From assembly GCF_030269485.1 (NCBI RefSeq), contig NZ_BSTL01000037.1:1-64000 (forward strand): 64,000 nucleotides of DNA. The letters are read 5' to 3'. Positions 24,347 to 34,900 of the stretch are shown piece after piece. Every line of letters starts with the position of its first letter. Positions within the stretch are counted from its first letter, which is position 1. The translations under genes and the position numbers were made by a program. Source of the stretch: Actinoplanes sp. NBRC 103695. GTDB taxonomy: Bacteria; Actinomycetota; Actinomycetes; Mycobacteriales; Micromonosporaceae. The notes beneath the pieces are model-generated. The model was not told where the DNA came from and did not search any database. It saw only the letters and a list, made by a program, of their open reading frames with translations.

Positions 24347-27300
24347 TCAGGCTGGGTGGGGGCCCCAGGTCCAGGCGACGATGTAGCGGCGGGGCGGCAG
24401 GTCCGGTGGATTGCCGACTTCGCGGTGACTGACGGCGTACGTGCGGGAGCCGGTCCGGACGGTGAGCTCATCGGCGCCGGCGGCGGACACCACGAAGTCC
24501 CGTGGCCGCCCGCGCAGGCCGGTGCCCTCGCCCTTGGCCACCGCCTCCTTCGCGGCCCAGAACCGGGCGAACCAGAGGTCCCGTCCTCCGTCCGGGGCGA
24601 GCCGGCCGAGCAGGTCCGCTTCGTCCGTGGTGAGCGCGAGGCGGACGGTGCTCTCCTGCGGCGTGGTGATCTCGGCGGCGTCGATGCCGACGCCGGGTGC
24701 CTCCCGGTCGGCGCCGGGCGGGTAGGGCCGGGCGATCGCGACCGCCAGGTCGCCGCAGTGCGCCAGCGAGACGTCGCACTCGATCAGTCCGCGATCCTCG
24801 CGTACGGCCACTCGTGGGCGCCCGCCGGCGTCGTTGGTGACGGTCAGCTCGATCGGGTAGACGTCGGTGTGCCCGGCTTCCCATTGCCGGAAGCGGACCG
24901 CGTCCTTGACGGCGATCCGGCCGAGCAGCCACTGCCTGCGGACCGCCGGCGGCTTGGCGTCGTACTCGGCTCCGCCGGCCGCGCCGAGGATCCCGCGCGC
25001 CGCCATGCCACGGGTCACCAGGTCGGTCCAGTACTCGTGGACCAGCGTCCAGCCTTCGGACTGTAGCTGCGACATGGCGTGCCGCTGCGGGAATCGCTCC
25101 GCGACCCGGGCAGTCGGGTGGCTGTCGAAGCGGCGGTCGACCACGTCGTCGATCTGCGCCCACACACGGCCGTCCACGATCAACTGGGCGCCGCCGACGA
25201 TCTGCTCGAAGTCCACCTGCCGGATCCGGGCCACCACCTCGACGGCGGTGCCCGGGGCCGGCGGCGGCCCGAAGAAGCGGACCCGGCCCAGGCGGACGGG
25301 TAGCGCCACGGTGCGGTTCGGCTGGGTCGTGATGATCCAGTTGCCGATCAGCTGGAGCGCGTTGTCCAGCAGGGCGCCGGGGACGTCGGGCGCGGTGACC
25401 CGCCCGCGGACGTGCATGTCACCGTATGCGTGAACCGCCGTCACCGCTTGGAAGAGCGGGCCGTGAAACATCAGTCGCTCGGCGTACATCCGCTTGGCGC
25501 TGATCGTCGGCGGCCGCTCGGTGACAGGCGCGTGCCGCCATACGCCGGCGGGCGGACCCGGATAGGCGGGCGCGAGCTCCACCGTGGAGCGTGCGTAGCC
25601 GCCGAAGGCGACGGAGACCTCGCCCGGGCCGGTGGGCTTCACGGTGATCTCGACGTCCTGCGCGGGGACGGCGATCAGCCAGCGGCTGAACCGGGCGTCG
25701 CGGATGGCGACCACCCGCATGCCGGGTGCGGCCGCGGCGTCCATCATGTGCTGTGCGACCGTGGTGGCCGGAACCACCGGCCAGCGGTCCTCGGCGTCCG
25801 GCCAGTCCGGCGGTTGCGCGAAGAAACAGTGATCCATCAGGTACGGCATGTCGGTCATCGACACCCGCAGGACCGACCGGCGACCGGCGACCGGCAGCCG
25901 GGCGGGGATCGCCGGTTGCGTAACGGCGGTCCCGTTGCCGGGTTGCGTGCCGGCGGCGGATCGAGCGCCGTCGGCCGGCGACACCCGACCGGCCGGTGGG
26001 GCACCGTTCACCGGCCGGGTCGTTCCGGTGAGCATGGTGACCGCGTCGGTGGCCGTCTCGGTCAGCAGCGCCGCCAGTTCCGCCGCCGCGCTGGAGTGTC
26101 CGGCGAGCCGGCCGAGGGCGTCGAGCATCGCGGCCCCTTCGGTACTCCCGGCGAGAGCCGGCGCCGTTCCGGACGCAGGGGCACCGGCGGGCATGCGCGC
26201 CGGACCGGCCGCAGAGGCAGGCGGGCGGGCTGGACCTGACGCGGACATCGGTGCGCGCGCCGGGATCGCCGCGGACGGCAGCCGCGCCGGGCTGGACGGG
26301 CTGATGCCGAGGATTTGCGCCGCGTCCGCGCCCATCGAGATCTGGGGCCCGCCGAGATCGAGCGGGAACGCCGGCCCGCGCTTGGCGCCCGGCTCGACAA
26401 TGCGCGCACCCGCCGGCACGGATCGCCCCGGTTCGGCATCGAGCGCTGCGAAGTCGGGCGACGCACCCTCCACCCACAGCGCCGCCGCGACCCGCCGCAG
26501 CTGGTCGAGGCCGGAGCGCCGGGCCACGTTGACCGCCATCGCCAGGTGCGGGCGGCCGTGCAGGTTGTCGCCGATCAACGAGGCCAGCTGCCCGGCTCCG
26601 ACCTGTAGGAAGACCCGAAAACCCGCGTCGTGCATGGCGGCCACGGTGGACCGGAAGCGCACCGTGGTGACCATGTGCCGCACGAATGTCTCGCTGATCC
26701 GCGCCGGATCGGCCGGGAACGGCGCGGCCAGCGTCGCGGACCACACCGGAAGGCCGCCCGGTCTGATCTCGAATCGGCCCAGCGCCGCGGCGATCGCACG
26801 CAGCCCGGGCTCGAAGGCCGGGGTGTGGAATGCCGAGCGGAACGGCAACGCCTGGCACATGATCCGGCGGTCCCGCAGGTCCTCGACGAGCCGGTCGATC
26901 AGCTCGCGGGGGCCGTTGACCACGCTTTGTGCGGGAGCGTTGTCGTGCGACAGCACCACGCCGGGATAGTCCGGGAGCAGCGGCGTGACCTGGTCGGCGC
27001 CGGCGCCGATCGCGGCGAATGCGTAGCCGGCCACCTCGACCGACGAGGCTTCGAACGCCCGTAGGAACTCGTCCACGCCACCGGCGCCGATCAGCCCACT
27101 GACCCGTGCGGCGGTCCATTCGCCGAGGCTGTGTCCGGCGTACGCGTCGGGGTGGATGTTGATCTTCTTGAGTGCGATGTCGAGCAGCACGCCGGCCTCG
27201 ACCAGTCCGGTGCCGTGCTGTCCGAGATCGGCGGCCGACCATTCGCGGTCCGGCAGTCCGAAACGTTCGGCGATGTCGGCCGTGCGCGGCGCGAACTCGG

Positions 27301-28996
27301 CCTCGACGCCGGGGAATACGAACATCACTTTGCCGCCGCCCGCGTCCAGCAACGGGCGCGGAGTGAACCAGATGTCGCGTCCGCCCCGCCACGGCTCGCT
27401 GCGGCGTACCATCCGGCGGGCGATGGCGAGGCGCTGCTCGGTGGGATTCACGACGGCCAGCCGGCACGGCCCGTCGCCCGGCGTGTCACCGGGGCGGTCG
27501 AGCAGCCGGTCCAACGCCTCCGGGTCGGCGGCCGCCAGGCGCAGCACCCGTTCGGGCTCGGTGATCACCACACGGGCGCGCGTGGGGGCCGGCGCCTTCC
27601 ATTGTTCGAGGATCACGTGGGCGTTGATGCCGCCGAAGCCGAACGCGTTGACGCCGGCGCGGCGCGGCCCCTCCCATGCCGCCGCCTTGTTGATGGTCGT
27701 GAAGCGGGTGGCGGCCAGTTCCTTGCGGGGGTTGTCGACGTGCAGCGTGGGCAGCAGCACGCCATGGTGCACGGCGAGGGCCGCCTTGATCAGTCCGGCG
27801 ATGCCGGCGGCCGGCATCGCATGCCCGATCATCGACTTGACCGAGCCGATCACCGCGCGCGGGCCGCCCCGGTGCGGTCCGAAGACCTCCGCCAGCGTGT
27901 TCAGCTCGGCCGCGTCCCCGGTCGGGGTGGCCGTTCCGTGCGCTTCGAGGAGTCCGAGCGCGTCCGGCGCCTGCGGGTCCTGGCCCGCGGCCTGCCAGGC
28001 CCGCCGGATGGCGAGCGCCTGCCCCGAGCTTGCCGGGTTGAACATGCTGGCGGAGCGGCCGTCGCTGGAGACGCCGGTGCCGCGGATCACCGCGTAGATC
28101 CGGTTGCCGTCGCGTTCCGCGTCGGCAAGTCGTTTGAGCACGACAACCCCGGTGCCCTCGCCGATCAGCAGTCCGTCGGCGCTCGCGTCGAAGGGCCGGA
28201 TCCGGCCCTGCCGGGAGAGTGCGCCGAGCTGGCTGAAGACCGACCAGAAGCTGATGTCGTGCACGTGGTGCACGCCCCCGGCCAGCACCGCGTCGAGCTT
28301 GCCCGCGGCCAGCTCGGAGATGCCCTGGTCGACGGCCAGCAGCGACGAGGCGCAGGCGGCGTCCACGGTGTACGCCGGGCCGCGCAGGTTGAGCCGGTTC
28401 GCCACCCGGGAGGCGGCCAGGTTCGGCACCAGGCCGATCAGCCCCTCCGGCTGGCATGGGCCGAGTTGCTCGTCGAAGCGCCGCCGGACCGCCTCGATCT
28501 GCTGATCGGTGACCGACGGGATCAGCTCGCGCAGGATCTGGATGACCTGGGTGGGCAGCCGGACCCGTTGGGCGTGCCGGGCCTGGCCGGGACTGAGCGT
28601 GCCGCCGCGGCCGATGATCACGCCGATCCGGTCGGCGGCGGGCATCCGCTCGGCGCCGCCGGCGTCGCGGATCGCGGCTGCCGCGACGTCGAGCATGAGC
28701 AGCTGGTCGGGTTCGATGTCGGTGACCGAGTTCGGCATGATGCCGTAGCTCAGTGGCTGGAACGTGGCGAACTCGTCGACTATCCCGCCGCGGTTGCAGT
28801 AGAGGCGGTCGGGCCGGTGCGCTTGGTCGGGATCGTAGTGCGGCCCGCCCCACCGGCCGGCCGGCACCTCGGTGATCGCGTCCCGGCCCTCGGTCAGGTT
28901 GCGCCAGTAGGTGGCCAGGTCTCCCGCTCCGGGCAGGATCGCGGCCATGCCGACGATCGCGGTCGGCTGTTGCACGCCGGAGTTCACTCTCGCCAT
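24347..28996 (-). CDS. Iterative lipid/polyketide synthase subunit B: KS-AT-DH-PPTase
   Basis: 1549 residues from ATG 28996, which overlaps the upstream stop by 13 bases (GTG 28987 is the alternative). KS is at about 8-455: VDAACASSLLAVDQG with Cys near 215, EAHGTATPTGDAAEL, SVKSMIGHAMPAAG, so the full Cys-His-His set is present. AT is at about 540-850: YAGHSLGEWTAARV and RSAFHTPAFEPGL, malonyl-type. A Pro/Ala/Ser-rich linker spans about 890-1010. A hot-dog DH is at about 1030-1320: His in MPYLMDHCFFAQPPDW and Asp in GALLDNALQLIGNW. The C-terminal Sfp-type PPTase is at about 1380-1549: GVGIDAAEIT and FARFWAAKEAVAKGEGTGLR. There is no ACP of its own. The integrated PPTase recalls enediyne PKSs and PfaE. 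Confidence 0.9.
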   Translation of the reverse strand: MARVNSGVQQPTAIVGMAAILPGAGDLATYWRNLTEGRDAITEVPAGRWGGPHYDPDQAHRPDRLYCNRGGIVDEFATFQPLSYGIMPNSVTDIEPDQLLMLDVAAAAIRDAGGAERMPAADRIGVIIGRGGTLSPGQARHAQRVRLPTQVIQILRELIPSVTDQQIEAVRRRFDEQLGPCQPEGLIGLVPNLAASRVANRLNLRGPAYTVDAACASSLLAVDQGISELAAGKLDAVLAGGVHHVHDISFWSVFSQLGALSRQGRIRPFDASADGLLIGEGTGVVVLKRLADAERDGNRIYAVIRGTGVSSDGRSASMFNPASSGQALAIRRAWQAAGQDPQAPDALGLLEAHGTATPTGDAAELNTLAEVFGPHRGGPRAVIGSVKSMIGHAMPAAGIAGLIKAALAVHHGVLLPTLHVDNPRKELAATRFTTINKAAAWEGPRRAGVNAFGFGGINAHVILEQWKAPAPTRARVVITEPERVLRLAAADPEALDRLLDRPGDTPGDGPCRLAVVNPTEQRLAIARRMVRRSEPWRGGRDIWFTPRPLLDAGGGKVMFVFPGVEAEFAPRTADIAERFGLPDREWSAADLGQHGTGLVEAGVLLDIALKKINIHPDAYAGHSLGEWTAARVSGLIGAGGVDEFLRAFEASSVEVAGYAFAAIGAGADQVTPLLPDYPGVVLSHDNAPAQSVVNGPRELIDRLVEDLRDRRIMCQALPFRSAFHTPAFEPGLRAIAAALGRFEIRPGGLPVWSATLAAPFPADPARISETFVRHMVTTVRFRSTVAAMHDAGFRVFLQVGAGQLASLIGDNLHGRPHLAMAVNVARRSGLDQLRRVAAALWVEGASPDFAALDAEPGRSVPAGARIVEPGAKRGPAFPLDLGGPQISMGADAAQILGISPSSPARLPSAAIPARAPMSASGPARPPASAAGPARMPAGAPASGTAPALAGSTEGAAMLDALGRLAGHSSAAAELAALLTETATDAVTMLTGTTRPVNGAPPAGRVSPADGARSAAGTQPGNGTAVTQPAIPARLPVAGRRSVLRVSMTDMPYLMDHCFFAQPPDWPDAEDRWPVVPATTVAQHMMDAAAAPGMRVVAIRDARFSRWLIAVPAQDVEITVKPTGPGEVSVAFGGYARSTVELAPAYPGPPAGVWRHAPVTERPPTISAKRMYAERLMFHGPLFQAVTAVHAYGDMHVRGRVTAPDVPGALLDNALQLIGNWIITTQPNRTVALPVRLGRVRFFGPPPAPGTAVEVVARIRQVDFEQIVGGAQLIVDGRVWAQIDDVVDRRFDSHPTARVAERFPQRHAMSQLQSEGWTLVHEYWTDLVTRGMAARGILGAAGGAEYDAKPPAVRRQWLLGRIAVKDAVRFRQWEAGHTDVYPIELTVTNDAGGRPRVAVREDRGLIECDVSLAHCGDLAVAIARPYPPGADREAPGVGIDAAEITTPQESTVRLALTTDEADLLGRLAPDGGRDLWFARFWAAKEAVAKGEGTGLRGRPRDFVVSAAGADELTVRTGSRTYAVSHREVGNPPDLPPRRYIVAWTWGPHPA

Positions 28997-31900
28997 CCTG
29001 CGGCCGTGTAGACGACCGACCCGGCCTCGCCCCAGGCGAGCTCGCGTAGCAGGCTGAGCGCGCCCTCCTCGGGGTCGATCAGGTCGATGCCCCGGCGGGC
29101 GTACGCCTGCATCAGCTCGGGGGTGACCATGCCGCCGTGCCCGGCGCCGGGCGCCCATGGTCCCCAGTGGATGGTGACCAGCCGGTGCCCGGTGGAGCCG
29201 GCCCACCGTTCGCCGAGCGAGTCCAGCGCGTCGTTGGCGGCGGCGTAGTCACTCTGCCCGCGATTGCCGTAGGCGGCGGCGATGCTGCCGAAGAGCACCA
29301 CGAACGCGGGCTGCGCCGCGCACTCGGTGAGCGCGCAGAGCACGGTCGCGGCCCCGTCGACCTTGGTCCGGTAGACCCGGTTGAACGATTCCGGGTCCTT
29401 GTCGGCGATCAGCTTGTCCTCGATGATCCCGGCCGCGTAGACGACGCCGTCGATCCGTCCGTACTCGTCGTGGATCTTCGTGATCAGCTGCCGGGTGGCC
29501 TCCGCGTCGCGGACGTCGACGGCGTGATAGTTGACCGCGGCACCCAGGTCGCGCAGCTCGGCGATGGTCGCCTCGACCTCGCGGGCGGCGAGCACGGCGC
29601 CGGCCACCCGGTCGATCTCGGCCGGCGAGCGCATGCCTCGCCGCGCCAGTTCCGACCGTAGCGCCGCCTTGTCCATTCCGGCGGGCAGGTCCGGCCCGGC
29701 CGGGCCATCATGCAGAGGGGTACGGCCCACCAGTTCGATCCGGCACCGCGCGGCCGACGCGAGCACCCGCGCGAACCAGGGTGTGATGCCCCGCGCGCCG
29801 CCCACCAGCACCATGACCGAGTCGGGGCCGAGCCCGAGCGCACGGGCCTCGGCGGCTCCGTCGCCGGCCGGGCCGGCGCCGCCGTCGGCCAGCGCCCCCA
29901 GGCCCTGCGGTTCCAGGTCGTCGCGGAACCGGCTGGCCGGCCCGCGCCGGACCACCGGCACGGTGGCGGTCTCCCCCAGTTCCGCCAGCAGCAGCGGCGC
30001 GACGGCGTCGTCCTCGACCGTGGCGTCGACCTCGACCCAGCGGACCGTCGCCGAGGGGTACTCCCGGGCGATGGTGCGGAACAGGCCGCGCAGCCCGTCG
30101 GTGCGGGTGCCCGGCCGCCCGGCGGCGAGGATCCAGCGCGCCCCGCCGGCCAGGGCCCGCCGCAGCAACGGGAAGGCGCCGGGCAGGATCGGTGCACCCG
30201 TCCCGGACAGACCGTCGAGCAGAACGACCCCGTCGACGTCCTGATCATCGCCCGTGATGACGGCCGCGCCGGCCTCGGCGAGCAGGCCGGCGAGCGCACC
30301 GCATGCGGCCGAGCCGCCGGTGACCAGGAAGCGGGCGCCCGCCAGTGCCGCCGTGCCGCCGTGCCCCTCGGCGGCACGCCACACCGGGACGAGCCGCTGC
30401 GGTGCGATGCCCGCGCCGGCGTCCGCCGGCGCGGGCTCAAAAAAATCCGGCGCCCCCGCCGTGGCCGCAGCAGGGGCCCCGTTGATGCGCCCGTCCAGCC
30501 AGTCGACCATCGCGCGCACGGTGCGGGCGCGGACCAGATCCTCCAGTTCGGTCTCGTCACTGCCGCCGGCGAGACCGAGGCGGGTGACGACCTCACCGGC
30601 TACCTCGGCCCGCTTGATCGAGTCGATGCTGAGGTCGGCCTCCAGATCCAGGTCCAGCTCGATCAGCTCGGCCGGGTAGCCGGTACGGTCGCTGATCACC
30701 GTCAGCACGGCGCTGTGCACATCTAGCGCGGCGCCGGCCACCGCGACGCCGGTCCCGGGAGCCGCGGTAAGGGCCGCCACATCCGCGCCCGCGCCGTTGA
30801 TGCGGCTGTCGAGCCAGCCGACCATGGCGCGAACCGTGCGGGCGCGGACCAACTCCTCCAGCTGAGCCTCGTCGCCGTCGACTGTGAGGCCGAGCCGGGT
30901 GGCCACCTCACCGGCTACCTCGGCCCGCTTGATCGAGTCGATGCTGAGGTCGGCCTCCAGATCCAGGTCCAGCTCGATCAGCTCGGCCGGGTAGCCGGTA
31001 CGGTCGCTGATCACCGCGAGCACCGCGTACTGCACGTCGAAGGCCGGGCGCAGCGCCGGGATCGGCATCGCCGCAGGCGCCGGCGAGACCGGAGCGGCCG
31101 CCGCTTCCGCGATGATCTCGGGCACCAGCATCGCCGGCATGCTCTCGGCGCTCGGGTACGCCGCGATCGGCTGTCGTCCGAGGAACGCGAGCATCACCTC
31201 CCGCTGCGAGGTGATCAGCTCGCGGGTGGTCCGCAGGTAGTCGGCGAGCAACGCGCCGGGACCGTCCGCGGCCGGCTGGCTGGTGGTTGTCATCAGAATC
31301 TCCTCGGAGATGCGTCGGGCCGGCCGGAGACCGCCCGGCAGGCAGGCACCGTTCGGGTCACGTACGAGGTGGCCGTCGACCGTCCACACCGGACGCGGCG
31401 GGCCGTCCGGGCGTGTCGCCGGGGCGGAGCGGCCGTGGAACAGCCAGCCGGTGTTCACCGGCACGCCGGCGCAGGCGAGCCGGCCGATCGCGAGCAGCAG
31501 GGCAGTCAGGCCGTCGGCGGAGCGGCCGTCGACAGCGACGGCGAGGTGGTCACGGTCACCGAGGACGGCGCCGACCAGCCCGGTGAGGACCTGGCCGGGG
31601 CCGGCCTCGACGAAGACTCGGGCGCCACCGGCGTACATCGCCTCGATCTGGTCGACGAAGCGGACCGGCGCGGCGATCTGGGCGGCCAGTTCCGCGCGTA
31701 CGCCGTCGGCATCGGACGGGTAGATCGCGGCCGTACGGTTGGCCCAGACCTCCCCGGCTGGGGAAGCGATCGTGCTCTCCGCCAGCACCCGCGCGAAGCT
31801 CTCGCTCCCGGCCGCGACCACCGGGCTGTGGAAGGCACAGGCGACCGGAATGGCACGTGCCGTCAGCCCGGCCGCCGTCAGCGCCGCGGTGGCCGCCTTG

Positions 31901-34900
31901 ACCGCCGCGGTGGCGCCGGAGATCACGGTCTGCGCGGGCGCGTTGTGGTTGGCCACCACCACAGCGCCGGCCATGCCGGCGGCGGTGAGCACCTGCTCGA
32001 TCTGCGACGGCGTGGCGCTGACGGCGGCCATCGTGCCGGGATCGTCGCCGGCGGCGGCCAGGATGGCGGCGGCCCGCTCCCGGCTCAGGGCGAGCAGCGT
32101 AGCCGGGTCGAACGCGCCGGAGACGCAGAGCGCGACCAGTTCGCCGTAGCTGTGCCCGGCGGCCAGGTCGGGACGCACGCCGACGCGGCGCAGCAGGTGG
32201 TCGACGGCGAGCCCGCCGACGCCCAGGGCCGGCTGCGCGTTGCGGGTGTCCCGGAGCAGATCCTTCTGGGCCTGCTCGGCCTCGGCGCCGAAGGCGGTCG
32301 GCGGGAACAACAGATCCGCCCAGTCCCGGCCGAGGTCCAGGTAGTGGTGCAGCTCGGGAAAGGCGACGAAGAGGTCGGCGAGCGCGCCCGGCCGCTGGCT
32401 GCCCTGGCCGGGGAAGAGGAACGCGACCCGGCCGGGGTCACCGGTGTGCTCGGGCGGCTGGATCAGGCCATGTCGTGGGCTGTCGTCGCCGGCCAGGGCC
32501 CGGCCGAGCAGCGTGGTCAGCTCGTCGACGTCGTGCGCGACCACGGCGATCCGCACCGGACCCGTGCGGGCGTCCGACTCCGCCGCCCACCGAGCCGCCA
32601 GCTCCCGCAGCGACGCCGCCCGCTGACCGGCCCGCTCCACCAGCCGCCGCACGCCGCGATGCGCGGCTTCCCGGTCGGCGCCGCGGAAGCAGAACAGCTC
32701 GGCCGGCCAGTCCTGCCGGGCGTGCCGTGGCCTTGCGCCGGCCGGGTGCGCGGCCAGCACCGCGTGGAAGTTGGTGCCGCCGAAGCCGAATGCGCTGACC
32801 GCGGCCACCCGTTCAGCAGCCGGCGCAGCCCAGGGGCGCGCCTCGGTGTGGAAGACGAACGGGCTGCGGTCGGCCGACCAGGCCGGGTTGGGCCGGGACA
32901 GGTTGATCGTCGGTGGCTTGATCCCGTGGTGCAGCGCGAGCGCCGCCTTGATCACCCCGGCCAGGCCCGCCGCGCACTTGGTGTGCCCGATCTGCGACTT
33001 GACCGAGCCGAGAGCGCACGAACCGGGTTCGGCGCCCTCCTCGGTGTAGAGCCGCGTCAGCGTCTCCAGCTCGGTGCGGTCGCCGACCACCGTCCCCGTG
33101 CCGTGTGCCTCGACCAGGCCCACCTCGCGGGGGCTGATCCCGGCCATCGCGTACGCCCGGTCCAGTGCCCGCCGCTGCCCTTCGGCGCGCGGCGCGGTGA
33201 GGCCGAGCGCCCGGCCGTCGCTGGCGCCGCCCAGTCCCTTGATCACCGCGTAGACACGGTCGCCGTCGCGTTCGGCGTCAGCGACCCGCTTGAGGACCAC
33301 GGTGGCGACACCCTCGCCGAGCGCGATCCCGTCGCCCGAGCTGTCGAAGGTGCGGCAACGGCCGGTCGGCGAGAGCGCGTGTGCCGAGGTGAACATCAGG
33401 TAGTCGTTGATGCCGTTGTGCAGATCGGCGCCCCCGCAGATCATCAGGTCGCTGCCGCCGGTGGCCAGTTCCTTGCAGGCGGCGTCGAGCGCGGCGAGCG
33501 AGGAGGCGCAGGCGGCGTCCACGGTGAAGTTGGGGCCCCCGAGGTCGAGCCGGTTGGCGACCCGTCCGGCGATGACGTTGGCCAGCACGCCGGGGAAGGA
33601 GTCCTCGGTGATCACCGGCAGCTGCTCGTCCAGCTGGGCCGGCAGTTCGCCGATGTACGCCGGGAGCAGCGCCCGCAGCGACGTGGCGCCGGCCAGGTCG
33701 CCGCCGGCCTCCGCGCCGAAGACCACCCCGGTGCGGGAGTGGTCGGCGCCGGCCGCGTCGTACGCGTACCCGGCGTCGGCGAGCGCCTGCTGCGACACCT
33801 CCAGGGCGAGCAGCTGAGTGGGGTCGATGCTGGCCAGAGCGGAGGGTGGAATGCCGTACCGGATGGCGTCGAACGGCACCGGGTCGATGAAGCCGCCCCA
33901 CCGGGAGACGCTGATCCGGCCGGCCTGGCCGGGACCTACCTCGGGGGCGTAGTAGGTGCCGGCGTCCCAGCGATCGGCGGGGACCTCGGTGACCGCGTCG
34001 GCCCCGCTGAGGATCGTGCGCCAGTAGCCCGGCAGGTCGGCGGATCCGGGGAACACGCACGCCATGCCGATGATCGCGATGTCCAGCGGGTCGGCCACGG
34101 CGACCGGCTCCTCGTCCGGTTCGGCGACCCGCGCGGCCAGCAGCCGCCGCGCGCCCTCGGTGACGTCGGCGTGCAGATCGGCGACGGTGGTGACCGTGTC
34201 GCGGAGCACCGCCACCTGGCCGGCCATGAAGAGCCCGTCCTGGGCCTGCCCGGCCTCGTCGACCGCGACCAGGTGGCCGTCGTGACGGCGCAGGCCCTTG
34301 CTGGCCAGCCGCAGCCGGCCGACGTTGAGCATCTCCAGCTTCTCCCAGATCTGCCGGTGCTCCACCCCGGCGTCCTCGAGGCCGCTGCGCAGCTCGTGGA
34401 AGTCGTCGACGAAACGGGTCCGCAGGCAGCGGGTGGCGTGCCCGGGCGCGGTCTCCAGCAGGGCGGTCCGCTCGGCCCGGATCGCCTCGCGTTGGAAGAG
34501 TGGCTGGATCGCGCCGTGCCTCACCGCCTCCTCGGTGAACAGGTACGCCGTACCCATCAGCACGCCGATCCGCACCCCGCGCCGGGCCAGCGGCGCGGCG
34601 AGTGCGGCCACCATCGCCGCCGACCGCGCGTCGTGGACGCCCCCGGCGAAGAAGACCTGGATCTCGGTGTTCCCGTTGTCCTCCAGGAATTCCTCGAGCA
34701 CCGTGAGCTGCGCCTCCCAGAGCGGGAAGCTTGCCCGGGGGCCGACATGTCCGCCGCACTCGGCGCCCTCGAAGACAAACCGTCGCGACCCGGCCTGCAG
34801 GAACTGCCGTAGCAGGCCGGGCGAGGGTACGTGCAGGAAGGTGCGGATGCCCTCGTCCTCCAGGACTTTCGCCTGCGCGGGTCGGCCGCCGGCGATGATC

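Noticed and set aside
31369..34812. 1147-codon plus-strand open frame inside synthase A
   Set aside because: Antisense shadow of the KS-AT coding region; no domain pattern, repetitive DEV/RRG composition.
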